This document shows, in pieces, positions 17,759-25,792 of a stretch of 64,000 bases of DNA. Made by a program: the position numbers and the translations under genes. Positions within the stretch are counted from its first letter, which is position 1. Each line of letters begins with the position of its first letter. Source of the DNA: Nocardioides sp. ChNu-153 (GTDB taxonomy: Bacteria > Actinomycetota > Actinomycetes > Propionibacteriales > Nocardioidaceae); the NCBI RefSeq assembly GCF_030466625.1, contig NZ_JADEVT010000001.1, positions 434,001 to 498,000 of the forward strand, read 5' to 3'. The notes under the pieces were generated by a model. The model saw nothing but the letters and a program-made list of their open reading frames with translations, was not told the origin of the DNA and searched no databases.

Positions 17759-19017
17759 GCTGCGGCCCCGGCGGTCGCGGCGGCTCCGTCGTACACCTCG
17801 CGGGCCGCGGCGACCCCGCCGCCGCCCGTCAGCGGCACGCCGTACCCGCGCAGGACCTGCTCGAGGGCGGCGAGGGTGGTGAGCACGGCGTCGCGGCGGG
17901 CGTTGTAGCCCATCGTGCCGATGCGCCAGACCCTGCCGTGGAGGGGGCCGAAGGAGGTGCCGATCTCGATGCCGAAGTCGGTGAGCATCGCCGCGCGGGC
18001 CGCGTCGCCGGGCACACCGTCGGGGATGTGGACGGCGACGACGTTGTGCATCTTGTGGGCGACGTCGCCGAAGACGGCGAGGCCGAGGCCCGTCACGCCC
18101 GCCAGCATGGCGTCGCCGTGGAGGCGGTGGCGCTCGACGGCCGCGTCGACGCCCTCCTCGACGAGGATGCGGGCGCACTCGCGGGCGCCGTAGAGCATCG
18201 TCGTGGCCTCGGTGTGGTGGTTGAGGCGGCGGGGGCCCCAGTAGTCCATGATCTGTGCCAGGTCGAGGTAGTTGGACGCGATGCGGGTGCCCGCCTCGCG
18301 CGCCACGTCGGCCTCCTCGCGGATGCCGGCCTCGACGTGGCGGCGCCCGTCGACGACCGCGACGGCGCGCGGCGAGAGCGTGATCGGGGCGCTGCCCGAG
18401 GGCCCGCCGAGGCACTTCTGCAGCCCGGCCGACGCGACGTCGACGCCCCAGTCGTCGGTGGCGAAGGCGTTGCCGCCGAGGGTGGCCGTGGCGTCGACGT
18501 AGAGGAGCGCGTCGTGGCGCCGGCAGATCTCGCCGAGGTGGGCGAGCGGCTGGGCCATCGTCGTCGCGGTGTCGCCGTGGACGACGGCGACGAGCTTCGG
18601 GCGGACGGCGCGGACGGCGTCCTCGACCTGCTCGGGGGCGAACACCGTGCCCCAGTCGGTCGCGAGCGTGTGGACCTCGGCGCCGCAGCGCTCGGCGATC
18701 TCCACGAGGAGGTGCCCGAAGCGACCGAACACCGGAACGAGCACCCGGTCGCCGGGCTCCAGCAGGCTGACCAGCGCCGCCTCGATGCCGGCCCGCGAGG
18801 TGCCGTCGACGAGCAGCGTCTGCTCGTTCGTCGTGCGGAACACCTCGCGGTAGAGCGCCATGGTCTCGTTCATGTAGCCGGTCATCGCCGGGTCGTACTG
18901 GCCCACGAGCGGCGCCCCCATCGCCCGCAGCACGCGGGGGTCGGCACTGATCGGGCCGGGGCCCATCAGCAGGCGCGCGGGTGGGTGGACCGGGGCGACC
19001 GGTGGGGCGACGGGCAT
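17755..19017 (-). CDS. pucG: PucG-like (S)-ureidoglycine-glyoxylate aminotransferase
   Basis: 420 residues. Class V aminotransferase of the AGXT/PucG group: GPGPISADPRVLRAMGAPLVGQYDPAM at the N-terminus, the PLP lysine in SAGLQKCLGGPSG, and DATATLGGNAF. In Bacillus, PucG transfers the amino group of ureidoglycine to glyoxylate, giving glycine and oxalurate. The neighbours (allantoate amidohydrolase directly downstream, allantoinase and uricase nearby) support this over alanine- or serine-glyoxylate transamination. ATG at 19017 lies 7 nt after a TAGCGT -10 box, so the first gene of the main operon is leaderless. The first 15 residues are a Pro/Val-rich extension. Confidence 0.82.
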   Translation of the reverse strand: MPVAPPVAPVHPPARLLMGPGPISADPRVLRAMGAPLVGQYDPAMTGYMNETMALYREVFRTTNEQTLLVDGTSRAGIEAALVSLLEPGDRVLVPVFGRFGHLLVEIAERCGAEVHTLATDWGTVFAPEQVEDAVRAVRPKLVAVVHGDTATTMAQPLAHLGEICRRHDALLYVDATATLGGNAFATDDWGVDVASAGLQKCLGGPSGSAPITLSPRAVAVVDGRRHVEAGIREEADVAREAGTRIASNYLDLAQIMDYWGPRRLNHHTEATTMLYGARECARILVEEGVDAAVERHRLHGDAMLAGVTGLGLAVFGDVAHKMHNVVAVHIPDGVPGDAARAAMLTDFGIEIGTSFGPLHGRVWRIGTMGYNARRDAVLTTLAALEQVLRGYGVPLTGGGGVAAAREVYDGAAATAGAAA

Positions 19018-19024
19018 GGCGAGG

Positions 19025-19077
19025 ACGCTATGAAACGGTCGTTTCCCGGGTGTTTCGGCGCGCGAACGGGTTGTTTC
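19025..19077 (-). promoter_or_regulatory. Promoter and operator array of the main purine operon
   Basis: Minus-strand -10 TAGCGT (19025-19030) sits 7 nt before the pucG ATG. One base further upstream is a perfect palindrome, GAAAC-GGTC-GTTTC (19032-19045), placed in the -10/-35 spacer, a position typical of repressor operators. Two more GTTTC half-sites start at 19052 and 19073, 11 and 32 bp from the first, i.e. on the same helical face. Confidence 0.7.
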
Positions 19078-19088
19078 GGGGCGGCGGG

Positions 19089-19140
19089 AGTGCGCAGGTT
19101 CAGTCGGGTGGGGCCTCGGCGACCGGACCTGCGCACTCGG
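19089..19140. repeat. Hairpin element, copy A
   Basis: An 11-bp perfect stem, AGTGCGCAGGT (19089-19099) pairing with 19127-19137, continues inward with further paired bases. The 50 bases from 19091 align without gaps to those from 25701 (about two thirds identical, by eye), with the 5' half and outer stem best conserved. It lies just behind the operator array of the main purine operon and ahead of the thioredoxin-like gene. Confidence 0.5.
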
Positions 19141-19180
19141 GCGGCGGAATGGGGGGCGCCGCGGAGGCGTTGGCCCGTCC

Positions 19181-19699
19181 GTGACCGGTCTGTGGATCCT
19201 GCTCGCCGCCGTCGTGCTCGCCGGCGGCCTCGGCCTGTGGCGCCTGCGCACCGACGGCGCCTTCCGGGGTGCGCGGCGCGGCGCCGCTCCTGACGCCGCT
19301 GCCGGTACGCCGGAGCCCGCCGCGGCTGCCCCCGCGGCCGGAACCGCGGCGCCGGACACCGAGCCGGTCGAGGCGGCCGAGCCCGGCGCGTGGGCGCGGG
19401 CGGCGGCTGCCGGCGTACCGGGGGAGCCCGGCGAGCGCGCCACGCTGCTGCAGTTCTCCTCCGCCTTCTGCGCCCCGTGCCGGGCCACGCGGCGCGTGCT
19501 CGGCGAGGTCGCCGCGGTGGTGCCGGGCGTGGCCCACGTCGAGGTCGACGCGGAGCACCACCTGCAGCTGGTGCGGGACCTGGACGTCCGTCGTACCCCG
19601 ACGACCCTCGTGCTCGACGCCGCCGGTCGCGAGGTCACCCGCGCCGCGGGCGCGCCGACCAAGCAGCAGGTGCTGGCCGGCCTCGAGGCCGCGCTGTAG
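19181..19699 (+). CDS. Membrane-anchored thioredoxin-like protein
   Basis: 172 residues. An N-terminal hydrophobic helix (LWILLAAVVLAGGLGLWRL) anchors the protein; an Ala/Pro/Glu-rich linker of about 55 residues leads to a thioredoxin fold with the redox motif CAPC in FSSAFCAPCRATRRVLGE and the cis-Pro in RRTPTTLVLD. The domain should face outward if the anchor is N-in, suggesting an extracytoplasmic thiol-disulfide role. It is the only plus-strand gene in the purine island, is divergent from pucG and ends 4 bp before the allantoinase stop. A functional link to purine breakdown is not evident. Confidence 0.85.
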   Translation: MTGLWILLAAVVLAGGLGLWRLRTDGAFRGARRGAAPDAAAGTPEPAAAAPAAGTAAPDTEPVEAAEPGAWARAAAAGVPGEPGERATLLQFSSAFCAPCRATRRVLGEVAAVVPGVAHVEVDAEHHLQLVRDLDVRRTPTTLVLDAAGREVTRAAGAPTKQQVLAGLEAAL

Positions 19700-19703
19700 G
19701 GAC

Positions 19704-21038
19704 CTAGCGCACCCGCTCCAGCATCCGCCCCCAGGTGTGGTCGGGGCGGTCGACGTCGACGGCGTTGCCGCGCACGACGGTGCGGACGACGCGGCCGCCG
19801 TACCGGATGCCGTCGTACGCCGAGATGGGGTTGCGGTGGGCCAGCTGCGCGGCCTCGACGCGGAAGTCGACGCCGGTGTCGTAGACGGCGAGGTCGGCGT
19901 CGGCGCCCACGGCGATGCGGCCCTTGTGGCCGAAGCCGACGAGGTCGGCGGTGTGGCGCGACATCCACCGGCTGACCTCGGCGAGCCCGATGCCGCGCCG
20001 GCGGGCCTCGGCGGCCATCACCGCGAGCCCGACCTGCAGCCCCGACACCCCGCCCCACGCCTGCTGGAGGTCGCCGTCGCCGCGGCCCTTCTCCTCCGCG
20101 GTGGCGGGGGAGTGGTCGGAGACGACGCAGTCGATGATCCCGGCGCGCAGCGCGGCCCACAGCTCCTCGCGGTTGCCGGCGTCGCGGATCGGGGGGCAGC
20201 ACTTGAACTGCGCCGCCCCGTGCGGCACCCGCTCGGCGTCGAAGACCAGGTAGTGCGGGCACGTCTCGACGGTCAGCCGCAGCCCCTCGGCGCGGGCGTC
20301 GGCGATCATCCCCAGCGCCCGCGCGCTCGACAGGTGCAGCACGTGCACCCGGGCGCCGGTCTCGCGGGCGCCGTCGATCACCTGCCGGATCGCCGCGGTC
20401 TCCGCCTCGTGGGGCCGCGAACGCACGAACGCGCGGTAGGAGCCGCCCGCCTCCTGCGGCGCCGCGGCCAGCACACCTGCGTCTTCCGCGTGCACGATCA
20501 TCAACCCGTCGAAGCGGGCCACCTCCCGCAGCGCGAGCAGGAACTGGGCGGGGTCCAGCGGCGGGAACTCGTCGACGCCGCTCGGCGCGAGGAAGCACTT
20601 GAACCCCAGCACCCCGGCGTCCCACAGCGGCTCGAGGTCGCCGACGTTGCCGGGCACCGCGCCGCCCCAGAACCCCACGTCGACCATGAGCTGGTCGCGC
20701 GCGACGGCCCGCTTGACGCGCAAGTGCTCCACCGTCGTGGTCGGCGGCAGGGAGTTCAGGGGCATGTCGACGAGCGTCGTCGCGCCGCCGAGCGCCGCGG
20801 CCCGCGTCGCGGACGCGAAGCCCTCCCACTCGGTGCGTCCCGGCTCGTTGACGTGCACGTGGGTGTCGACGACCCCGGGTACGACGTACGCCGTGTCGGC
20901 GGCCTGCACGACCACGCCCTCCGCCTCGTGCTCGTAGGCCTCGACGGCGGCGATCCGTCCCCGCTGGACGACGACGGTGGCGGGCACGAAGGCGTCCCCG
21001 ACGAGCACCCGCCGGCCGCGGACGGCGTCGACCCGCAT
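19704..21038 (-). CDS. allB: Allantoinase
   Basis: 444 residues. A cyclic amidohydrolase with the binuclear metal site: DTHVHVNEPGRTEWEGF, the carboxylated Lys in GFKCFLAPSG, HAED, HVLHLSSA and SDHSPAT. The pattern (NEPGRTEWEGF, PHYLVF, KCCPPIRD) is that of AllB rather than dihydropyrimidinase. It opens allantoin to allantoate. It is the last gene of the urate operon; ATG at 21038 overlaps the uricase stop (ATGA). A C-terminal MLERVR tail completes the usual composite beta-domain. Confidence 0.93.
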   Translation of the reverse strand: MRVDAVRGRRVLVGDAFVPATVVVQRGRIAAVEAYEHEAEGVVVQAADTAYVVPGVVDTHVHVNEPGRTEWEGFASATRAAALGGATTLVDMPLNSLPPTTTVEHLRVKRAVARDQLMVDVGFWGGAVPGNVGDLEPLWDAGVLGFKCFLAPSGVDEFPPLDPAQFLLALREVARFDGLMIVHAEDAGVLAAAPQEAGGSYRAFVRSRPHEAETAAIRQVIDGARETGARVHVLHLSSARALGMIADARAEGLRLTVETCPHYLVFDAERVPHGAAQFKCCPPIRDAGNREELWAALRAGIIDCVVSDHSPATAEEKGRGDGDLQQAWGGVSGLQVGLAVMAAEARRRGIGLAEVSRWMSRHTADLVGFGHKGRIAVGADADLAVYDTGVDFRVEAAQLAHRNPISAYDGIRYGGRVVRTVVRGNAVDVDRPDHTWGRMLERVR

Positions 21039-21958
21039 CAGGCGAACGCGGGCACGGTGGCCCACGCCTGCGGCACCTCGGCCTGCCCCTCCCGGGTGAT
21101 GGTGGCCTGGATGAGCCCGTACGGGCGGTCGGCCGCGTAGAACACCTCGCCCGGGTTGTCGAGGCCGAACGGCTCGAGGTCGACGAGGAAGTGATGCTTG
21201 TTCGGGCACGACAGGCGCACCTCGGCCACCACGCCGTACCGCTCCAGCACCCGGCGTCCCATGGCGAAGAGGGTCTGCTGCAGGGCCAACGAGTGGAGGT
21301 CGGCGAACGCGGCGAGCAGCTCCGCGCGGATGCCGTCGTGGAGGGCGTCGAAGTCGAGCTCCTCGAGCTCGGCCTGGGTCTGCGGGGCGTAGCGCCACCA
21401 CGCGGTCACCGACGTGGCCATGACGCGGTCGTCGACCTCCGCGAGCGTCGTGTAGCGGTCGCGGGGGAACCCGTGGAACTCCGAGCCCGTCGACTTCAGC
21501 ACCACGCAGTCCTTGAGCCCCGACACGATCCAGGTGGCGTCGCCGTCCTTCTGCACGACCGTGGTGCGGGTCTCCTGCCCGCGCCGCACGAACGAGTGGT
21601 CGTGCGGCGCGCCGTCGACGCTGATGCGGTCCCAGGTGGACGTCTCGGCCTCCCAGCGCCCGCCGCTCACCCAGTCGAACCCCTCGACGAAGTGCGCGCC
21701 GTACGTCATGAGGAAGTGCTCGGGCGTGCGCACGCCGTGCTCGCGGGCGAAGGCGTAGAGCGTGTTCTTCTGCGTGTCCGTGGCGACCACCTGGCTGTTG
21801 TCGCCGTCGGTGTGGCAGGCGGTGAAGTCGCCGCGCAGCTGGGCGGTCACGGTGAGGTCGGTGATGCGGTGGACCGGGCTGTCACGGTCGACGCGCACGA
21901 GGCGGCACTCCGCCTTGCCGTACTGGTTGGCCCCCAGGACGATGTCGCCGATCGCCAT
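21038..21958 (-). CDS. Urate oxidase (uricase)
   Basis: 306 residues, the usual length for cofactor-free uricase. Catalytic and signature elements are visible: NQYGKAECRLVRVDR (catalytic Lys), VVATDTQKNTLYAFAREHG (Thr-Asp motif), VLKSTGSEFHGFPRDRYTTL, and CPNKHHFLVDLEPFGLDNPGEV near the C-terminus. It oxidises urate to 5-hydroxyisourate with O2. It lies 1 nt after the HIU hydrolase stop and overlaps allantoinase by 1 bp. The product of xanthine dehydrogenase in the adjacent operon is its substrate. Confidence 0.97.
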   Translation of the reverse strand: MAIGDIVLGANQYGKAECRLVRVDRDSPVHRITDLTVTAQLRGDFTACHTDGDNSQVVATDTQKNTLYAFAREHGVRTPEHFLMTYGAHFVEGFDWVSGGRWEAETSTWDRISVDGAPHDHSFVRRGQETRTTVVQKDGDATWIVSGLKDCVVLKSTGSEFHGFPRDRYTTLAEVDDRVMATSVTAWWRYAPQTQAELEELDFDALHDGIRAELLAAFADLHSLALQQTLFAMGRRVLERYGVVAEVRLSCPNKHHFLVDLEPFGLDNPGEVFYAADRPYGLIQATITREGQAEVPQAWATVPAFA

Positions 21959-21959
21959 C

Positions 21960-22301
21960 TCAGCTCCCCTTGTAGGTGGTGTAGGAGTACGGGCTCAGCA
22001 GCAGAGCGACGTGCACGTGCGGTCCCGCGAGGGCCACGGTCAGCTCGACGCGCGGGAAGAAGGTGGCGCGCCCGGCGGCCGTGAACCACGGGCCGGTCGC
22101 GAACCGCAGCTGGTACGTCGCGGGGTCGAGCTCGGCGCCCGCGCCCGCCCGCTCCAGGGGCTCGTCCCAGCGCACCCGCCCGTCGCCGTCGGTGGTGGCG
22201 TGGGCCAGCGCGACGCCGTCGGCGTCGGCCAGGGTCACCTTGAGCCCGGCCGCCGGCACGCCGCGGGCGGCGTCGAGCACGTGGGTGGAGCAGGTGGTCA
22301 C
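21960..22301 (-). CDS. uraH: 5-hydroxyisourate hydrolase (transthyretin-like)
   Basis: 113 residues, normal size. N-terminal STHVLDAARGVPAAGLKV and the C-terminal family signature, here YSYTTYKGS in place of the common YRGS, are present, with the central conserved Arg in YQLRFATGPWF. It hydrolyses 5-hydroxyisourate to OHCU. The GTG at 22301 overlaps the OHCU decarboxylase stop (GTGA). It is second in the urate operon and directly upstream of uricase. Confidence 0.95.
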   Translation of the reverse strand: MTTCSTHVLDAARGVPAAGLKVTLADADGVALAHATTDGDGRVRWDEPLERAGAGAELDPATYQLRFATGPWFTAAGRATFFPRVELTVALAGPHVHVALLLSPYSYTTYKGS

Positions 22302-22801
22302 GAGAGGATCCCGTCGAGTCGGAGGAGCGCGATCTGGGTCAGCTGCTCGGCGACCTCGGCGGCCTCGGCGGCCGGCTCGTTGTCGAGCCGGCGCACGAGC
22401 TCGTCGAGGATCTCCTTGCGCGTGCGGCCCGCGGCACGGATGAGGAAGACGCGGTCGAAGCGGGCCTCGTACGCCGCGTTCCCGGCCGCGACGGCCTCCT
22501 CGAGGCCGGGGTCGCGGGGGCCGGGGTCGACGATCGCGGCCTGCTCGCGGCGGCTGTGGGCGGCCTCGGCGCCCTCCCCGGCGGGGCGCTCGCCGATCCG
22601 GGGGTGGTGGGCGAGGGCGGCGTCGACGTCGGCGGTGCTCCACCGGGCCGCGTCGCGCTCGGCGCGGGCGAGCAGGGCGTCGCGGTCGTCGTACGGACGC
22701 GCGGCGACGAGCCCGTCGACCCACCAGCCGACGTCGGCGGCCGGGCGCAGCACCTCCCGCGCCGCGTCGGCCGGCAGGCCGTTGAAGTCCTCGATCCGCA
22801 C
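22298..22801 (-). CDS. uraD: OHCU decarboxylase
   Basis: 167 residues. The signature HPRIGERP (His catalytic) and the C-terminal block RVFLIRAAGRTRKEILDELVRRLDNEPAAE are typical of 2-oxo-4-hydroxy-4-carboxy-5-ureidoimidazoline decarboxylases, which produce (S)-allantoin. It is the first gene of the urate operon (uraD-uraH-uricase-allantoinase). The start is GTG at 22801, with a purine-rich leader (GGAAGGGAGCCAGGGGC) about 30 nt from the predicted transcript start. Confidence 0.93.
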   Translation of the reverse strand: MRIEDFNGLPADAAREVLRPAADVGWWVDGLVAARPYDDRDALLARAERDAARWSTADVDAALAHHPRIGERPAGEGAEAAHSRREQAAIVDPGPRDPGLEEAVAAGNAAYEARFDRVFLIRAAGRTRKEILDELVRRLDNEPAAEAAEVAEQLTQIALLRLDGILS

Positions 22802-22833
22802 GCCCCTGGCTCCCTTCCCCGCGGTCGGCGACC

Positions 22834-22895
22834 AACCTAGGGACGCCGTGTTTCACGGACCGGCGCGCGCGTTTCGCCGTGGTAACGAACGTTTC
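22834..22895 (-). promoter_or_regulatory. Promoter and operator array of the urate operon
   Basis: Minus-strand -10 TAGGTT (22834-22839), then after one base a degenerate palindrome ending in GTTTC at 22850. GTTTC repeats start at 22871 and 22891 (spacing 21 and 20 bp), and GTAAC-N4-GTTTC forms a better palindrome at 22882-22895. The arrangement mirrors the ABC-operon promoter at 11416-11478. Confidence 0.6.
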
Positions 22896-22896
22896 G

Positions 22897-24441
22897 TCAG
22901 GCGCCGGCGCGGCTGCGGGCGAGGTCGGCGGCGAGCGCGAGGAGGTCGCGGTCGCGGCCCGGGGCGGCGACGAGGCAGACCCCGCAGGGCAGTCCCTCGG
23001 CGGTGCGCAGCGGCACGTTGACCGCCGGGAGGCCGCCGATCCCGGCGATGGAGGTGAGCGCGAGCAGGGTGTCGCGCAGCTGCTGGTCGGCCGTGCCGGG
23101 GTACGGCGCCACCGTCGGCGTCGAGGGCAGGAGGAGCACCCGGTCGCCGATGCGGTGGCGGATCTCGAGCCGGATGCCGGTCAGGGCGTCGGCGGCGGCC
23201 GCGACCTCGGCGGGGTCGAGGCGGGCGGCGGCCTCGAAGCGCTCCCGCACCGGCGCGCTCAGGGTCGAGAGCCGGGAGGCGACCCAGCCCGCGTGCTGGC
23301 GCCACGCCTCGGCGGACTGCACGAGCACGAACGTGCGCCGCCAGGCGGCCAGCTCGTGGGCACCGAACGGCTCGCGGAAGACGGTGCCCCACGACCGGGT
23401 GACCGCCTCGACCGAGGCGCGCACGTCGGGCGCGGCCAGCGCCAGCAGGTCGGTGGCGAGCACGAGGTCGCTCACGGCCGGGGGCGGGGCCGGGGGGAGT
23501 AGCACGTCGCCGACGCGGGCGAGGAGGCCGGCGTCGCGGGTCATCCACCCGACGGTGTCGAAGGTCGGCGCGAGGGCGAGCAGCCCGTCGCGCGGCACGG
23601 CGTTGCGGGAGGTCCGGATGCCCCACAACCCCTGCCACGAGGCGGGCACGCGGATCGACCCGCCGGTGTCGGTGCCGAGCCCGATGCTCACCTGGCCGAG
23701 GCTCGTGGCGGTGGCGGAGCCCGACGACGACCCGCCGGGGATCCGGCGCGGCGCGTGCGGGTTGGGCGGCGTGCCGTGGTGCTCGTTGGTGCCGAACAGG
23801 CTCCACGCGAACTCGTCGGTGCGCGCGATGCCGGTGACGTCCGCGCCCGCGTCGAGCAGGCGCTGCACGGCCCGGGCGGTGCGGGGCGCGGGCGGGGCGG
23901 CGGCGAGGTACGCCGGACTGCCCGCTCCCACCTTCTGGCCCGCGATGGCGTAGACGTCCTTGACGGCGACCGTCTCCCCGGCCAGCTGGCCCTCGTCGCG
24001 GCCGGTGACGAGCGGGTCGCCCACGACGCGCCAGATCCGGGTGTCGAGGGCGGGCGGGGTGGTCGCGACGTGGGCAGCCGTGACGACCCAGCCCTGCTCG
24101 CGGCGCTGCCACAGCTGGGTCTGCACGCCGCGGCCGCCGCGGGCCAGCTCGGTGGTGGCCATCACGAGCGCGTTGACGTCGTCCACCACCTGGACGCGGA
24201 CGTCGACGACGGTACGGCGGGGCGCGCCGCCCCGGCCGCCGCGGAACGCGCTGATCTGCTCGTGGCCGACGAGGACGCCGGCGGCGTCGGCGCGCAGGGT
24301 GTCGGGACCGGGGGCGAAGAGCGCGTCCAGCGTCGCCAGGTCGTCGGCCATCAGCGCCCGCTCGTAGGACCAGAAGGCCTCGACCAGACCGGGGGGCAGG
24401 TCGTCGGGGGCGCTCGCCGTACCGCTCATGCGCGGCATCAT
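22897..24441 (-). CDS. AtzH-like domain fused to an amidase-signature hydrolase
   Basis: 514 residues. Residues about 15-130 form an NTF2-like AtzH/DUF3225 domain (LVEAFWSYERALMADDLATLDALFAPG through TAAHVATTPPALD). An amidase-signature domain follows with the catalytic Lys in VAVKDVYAIAG, the Gly/Ser-rich motif GGSSSGSATA and the Ser in GTDTGGSIRVPAS. The family hydrolyses amides; AtzF and ureide amidases belong to it. Inference: it cleaves a late ureide such as oxalurate or a related amide. ATG at 24441 gives an ATGA overlap with the formamidase-like gene upstream; ATG 24429 is an alternative start. It is the last gene of a two-gene operon under the shared operator. Confidence 0.85.
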   Translation of the reverse strand: MMPRMSGTASAPDDLPPGLVEAFWSYERALMADDLATLDALFAPGPDTLRADAAGVLVGHEQISAFRGGRGGAPRRTVVDVRVQVVDDVNALVMATTELARGGRGVQTQLWQRREQGWVVTAAHVATTPPALDTRIWRVVGDPLVTGRDEGQLAGETVAVKDVYAIAGQKVGAGSPAYLAAAPPAPRTARAVQRLLDAGADVTGIARTDEFAWSLFGTNEHHGTPPNPHAPRRIPGGSSSGSATATSLGQVSIGLGTDTGGSIRVPASWQGLWGIRTSRNAVPRDGLLALAPTFDTVGWMTRDAGLLARVGDVLLPPAPPPAVSDLVLATDLLALAAPDVRASVEAVTRSWGTVFREPFGAHELAAWRRTFVLVQSAEAWRQHAGWVASRLSTLSAPVRERFEAAARLDPAEVAAAADALTGIRLEIRHRIGDRVLLLPSTPTVAPYPGTADQQLRDTLLALTSIAGIGGLPAVNVPLRTAEGLPCGVCLVAAPGRDRDLLALAADLARSRAGA

Positions 24442-25598
24442 CGCGTGCGGGGGCCGGTCGGCGGCGGTAGGTGGGCGAAGTCGGCGGTGCGGATCCGCGC
24501 GTGGACGCCCTTGACGACGTCGACCACCTGGGAGATGTCGAAGTCGGTGGCGGCCGAGAGGTAGGCGTAGGCCATCGCCGGCTCCATCCCGTAGCGGGCG
24601 CCGAGCAGGGCGATGGCGGCGCGCACGCAGTTCTGGGTCGCGACGTCGAGGTCGGGGTCGAGGCCGGTGGGCACGAGGTGGTCGGAGGTGGCGGCGAGCG
24701 GGCCGGCCAGGTCGCCGAAGGCGGCCACCGCGTCCTCGTGCGCGACGACGTCGAGGCGGACGGTCGCGCGGAGGCTGGCCTCCATCGCCGTGAGCGCGAC
24801 CTCGCCGTCGCCCTGCGCGAAGTGGGGGTCGCCGAGGTAGGCCAGCGCCCCGGCGACCTGCACCGGGAGGTAGAGCGTCGACCCGACGGTCAGCAGGTTG
24901 ATGTCGAGGTTGCCCCCGTGGGCGCCGGGCGGCACCGAGTGGGGCCGGGCCTCGTCCGCGACCGCCACGCCCATGATCCCGAGGAAGGGCGCGAGCGGGA
25001 ACCGGGCGCGCGGCGCCTGCGGGTCGCCGTACCCCGCGTGGGTGAGGGGCAGCTCCCCGTACGACGCCCGCTCCCCGCCGGCGCCCGTGTGCTCGGCCAT
25101 GGCTGCGAAAGCGGAGAAGACGGGGAGGTCGTCGAGGGGGTACTCGCCGGGCAGCGTGCCGCGGCCGTGCCGGTTGGAGACGACGCCGTAGGGGACCCGC
25201 GGCAGGGTCTCGAGGACGGTGATCGCGAGCAGGTCCCCGGGGCGCGCGCCGGTGACCGCGATCGGCCCGGTGACCACGTGCGGGCCTTCGGTGCCGGGGT
25301 CGTGCGGGTGGTCGGAGGCGGCGAGGTCGACGGCGTCGGCGAGCACTCCGTCGCCCTCGACCCCGTGGCGGGCGAAGAAGGCGCGCGGGTCGCGGCCCTG
25401 GTCCTCCAGCACGCCCTCGTGGCTGAGGGTGTCGACGGTGACCTCGGTGCCGGGGTCGACCGTGAGCACCGGCCGGTCGCGCGCGCAGGGCAGGCGCCCC
25501 CACAGGAGGTTCTCGCGGGCCGACGGGAGGTAGGTCGCCGAGCGGATCGGCCCCACCCCGGCGTCGAGCGGCCGGTCGGGCACGGGGAGGAGGGTCAC
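24438..25598 (-). CDS. Acetamidase/formamidase-family amidohydrolase
   Basis: 386 residues, FmdA_AmdA family. Typical segments: PGDLLAITVLETLPRVPYGVVSNRHGRGTL, the metal-site region PHSVPPGAHGGNLDINLLTVG and PVQVAGALAYLGDPHFAQGDGEV. These enzymes hydrolyse formamide or short amides to ammonia and the acid. The GTG at 25598 is chosen because a TAGCGT -10 box lies 7 nt before it; a GTG at 25607 would overlap that box. The shared operator and the amidase downstream tie it to the end of the ureide route, although formamide release from another source is possible. Confidence 0.85.
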   Translation of the reverse strand: MTLLPVPDRPLDAGVGPIRSATYLPSARENLLWGRLPCARDRPVLTVDPGTEVTVDTLSHEGVLEDQGRDPRAFFARHGVEGDGVLADAVDLAASDHPHDPGTEGPHVVTGPIAVTGARPGDLLAITVLETLPRVPYGVVSNRHGRGTLPGEYPLDDLPVFSAFAAMAEHTGAGGERASYGELPLTHAGYGDPQAPRARFPLAPFLGIMGVAVADEARPHSVPPGAHGGNLDINLLTVGSTLYLPVQVAGALAYLGDPHFAQGDGEVALTAMEASLRATVRLDVVAHEDAVAAFGDLAGPLAATSDHLVPTGLDPDLDVATQNCVRAAIALLGARYGMEPAMAYAYLSAATDFDISQVVDVVKGVHARIRTADFAHLPPPTGPRTR

Positions 25599-25605
25599 GC
25601 GCCGC

Positions 25606-25660
25606 ACGCTAGGAAACCGATGTTTCGGGGGTGTTCCGGGCGTTGCAGCGCTGAGGTTTC
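25606..25660 (-). promoter_or_regulatory. Promoter and operator array of the formamidase-amidase operon
   Basis: Minus-strand -10 TAGCGT (25606-25611), one base, then a perfect palindrome GAAAC-CGAT-GTTTC (25613-25626). A GTTCC half-site starts at 25633 and GTTTC at 25656. Spacing from -10 to palindrome and to start codon is identical to the pucG promoter at 19025-19045. Confidence 0.7.
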
Positions 25661-25699
25661 CCCGCCTGGGCGCTGCCCGCCCGGACGGCGGCCGGGGGA

Positions 25700-25750
25700 G
25701 TGCGTGGATTCAGTCGGCGGGCGGGGCCGTGGCTGAATCTGCGCACGCGG
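25700..25750. repeat. Hairpin element, copy B
   Basis: 14-bp stem (25700-25713 with 25733-25746) that pairs throughout if two G-U pairs are allowed. It aligns base for base with copy A at 19089. It sits between the formamidase promoter and the 3' end of the small membrane protein gene at 25793, so it could also act as a terminator of the latter. Confidence 0.5.
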
Positions 25751-25792
25751 ACGCTGCGCGCTCGGGGTCCCTGCGGTGGAGGCCGCGGGCGG

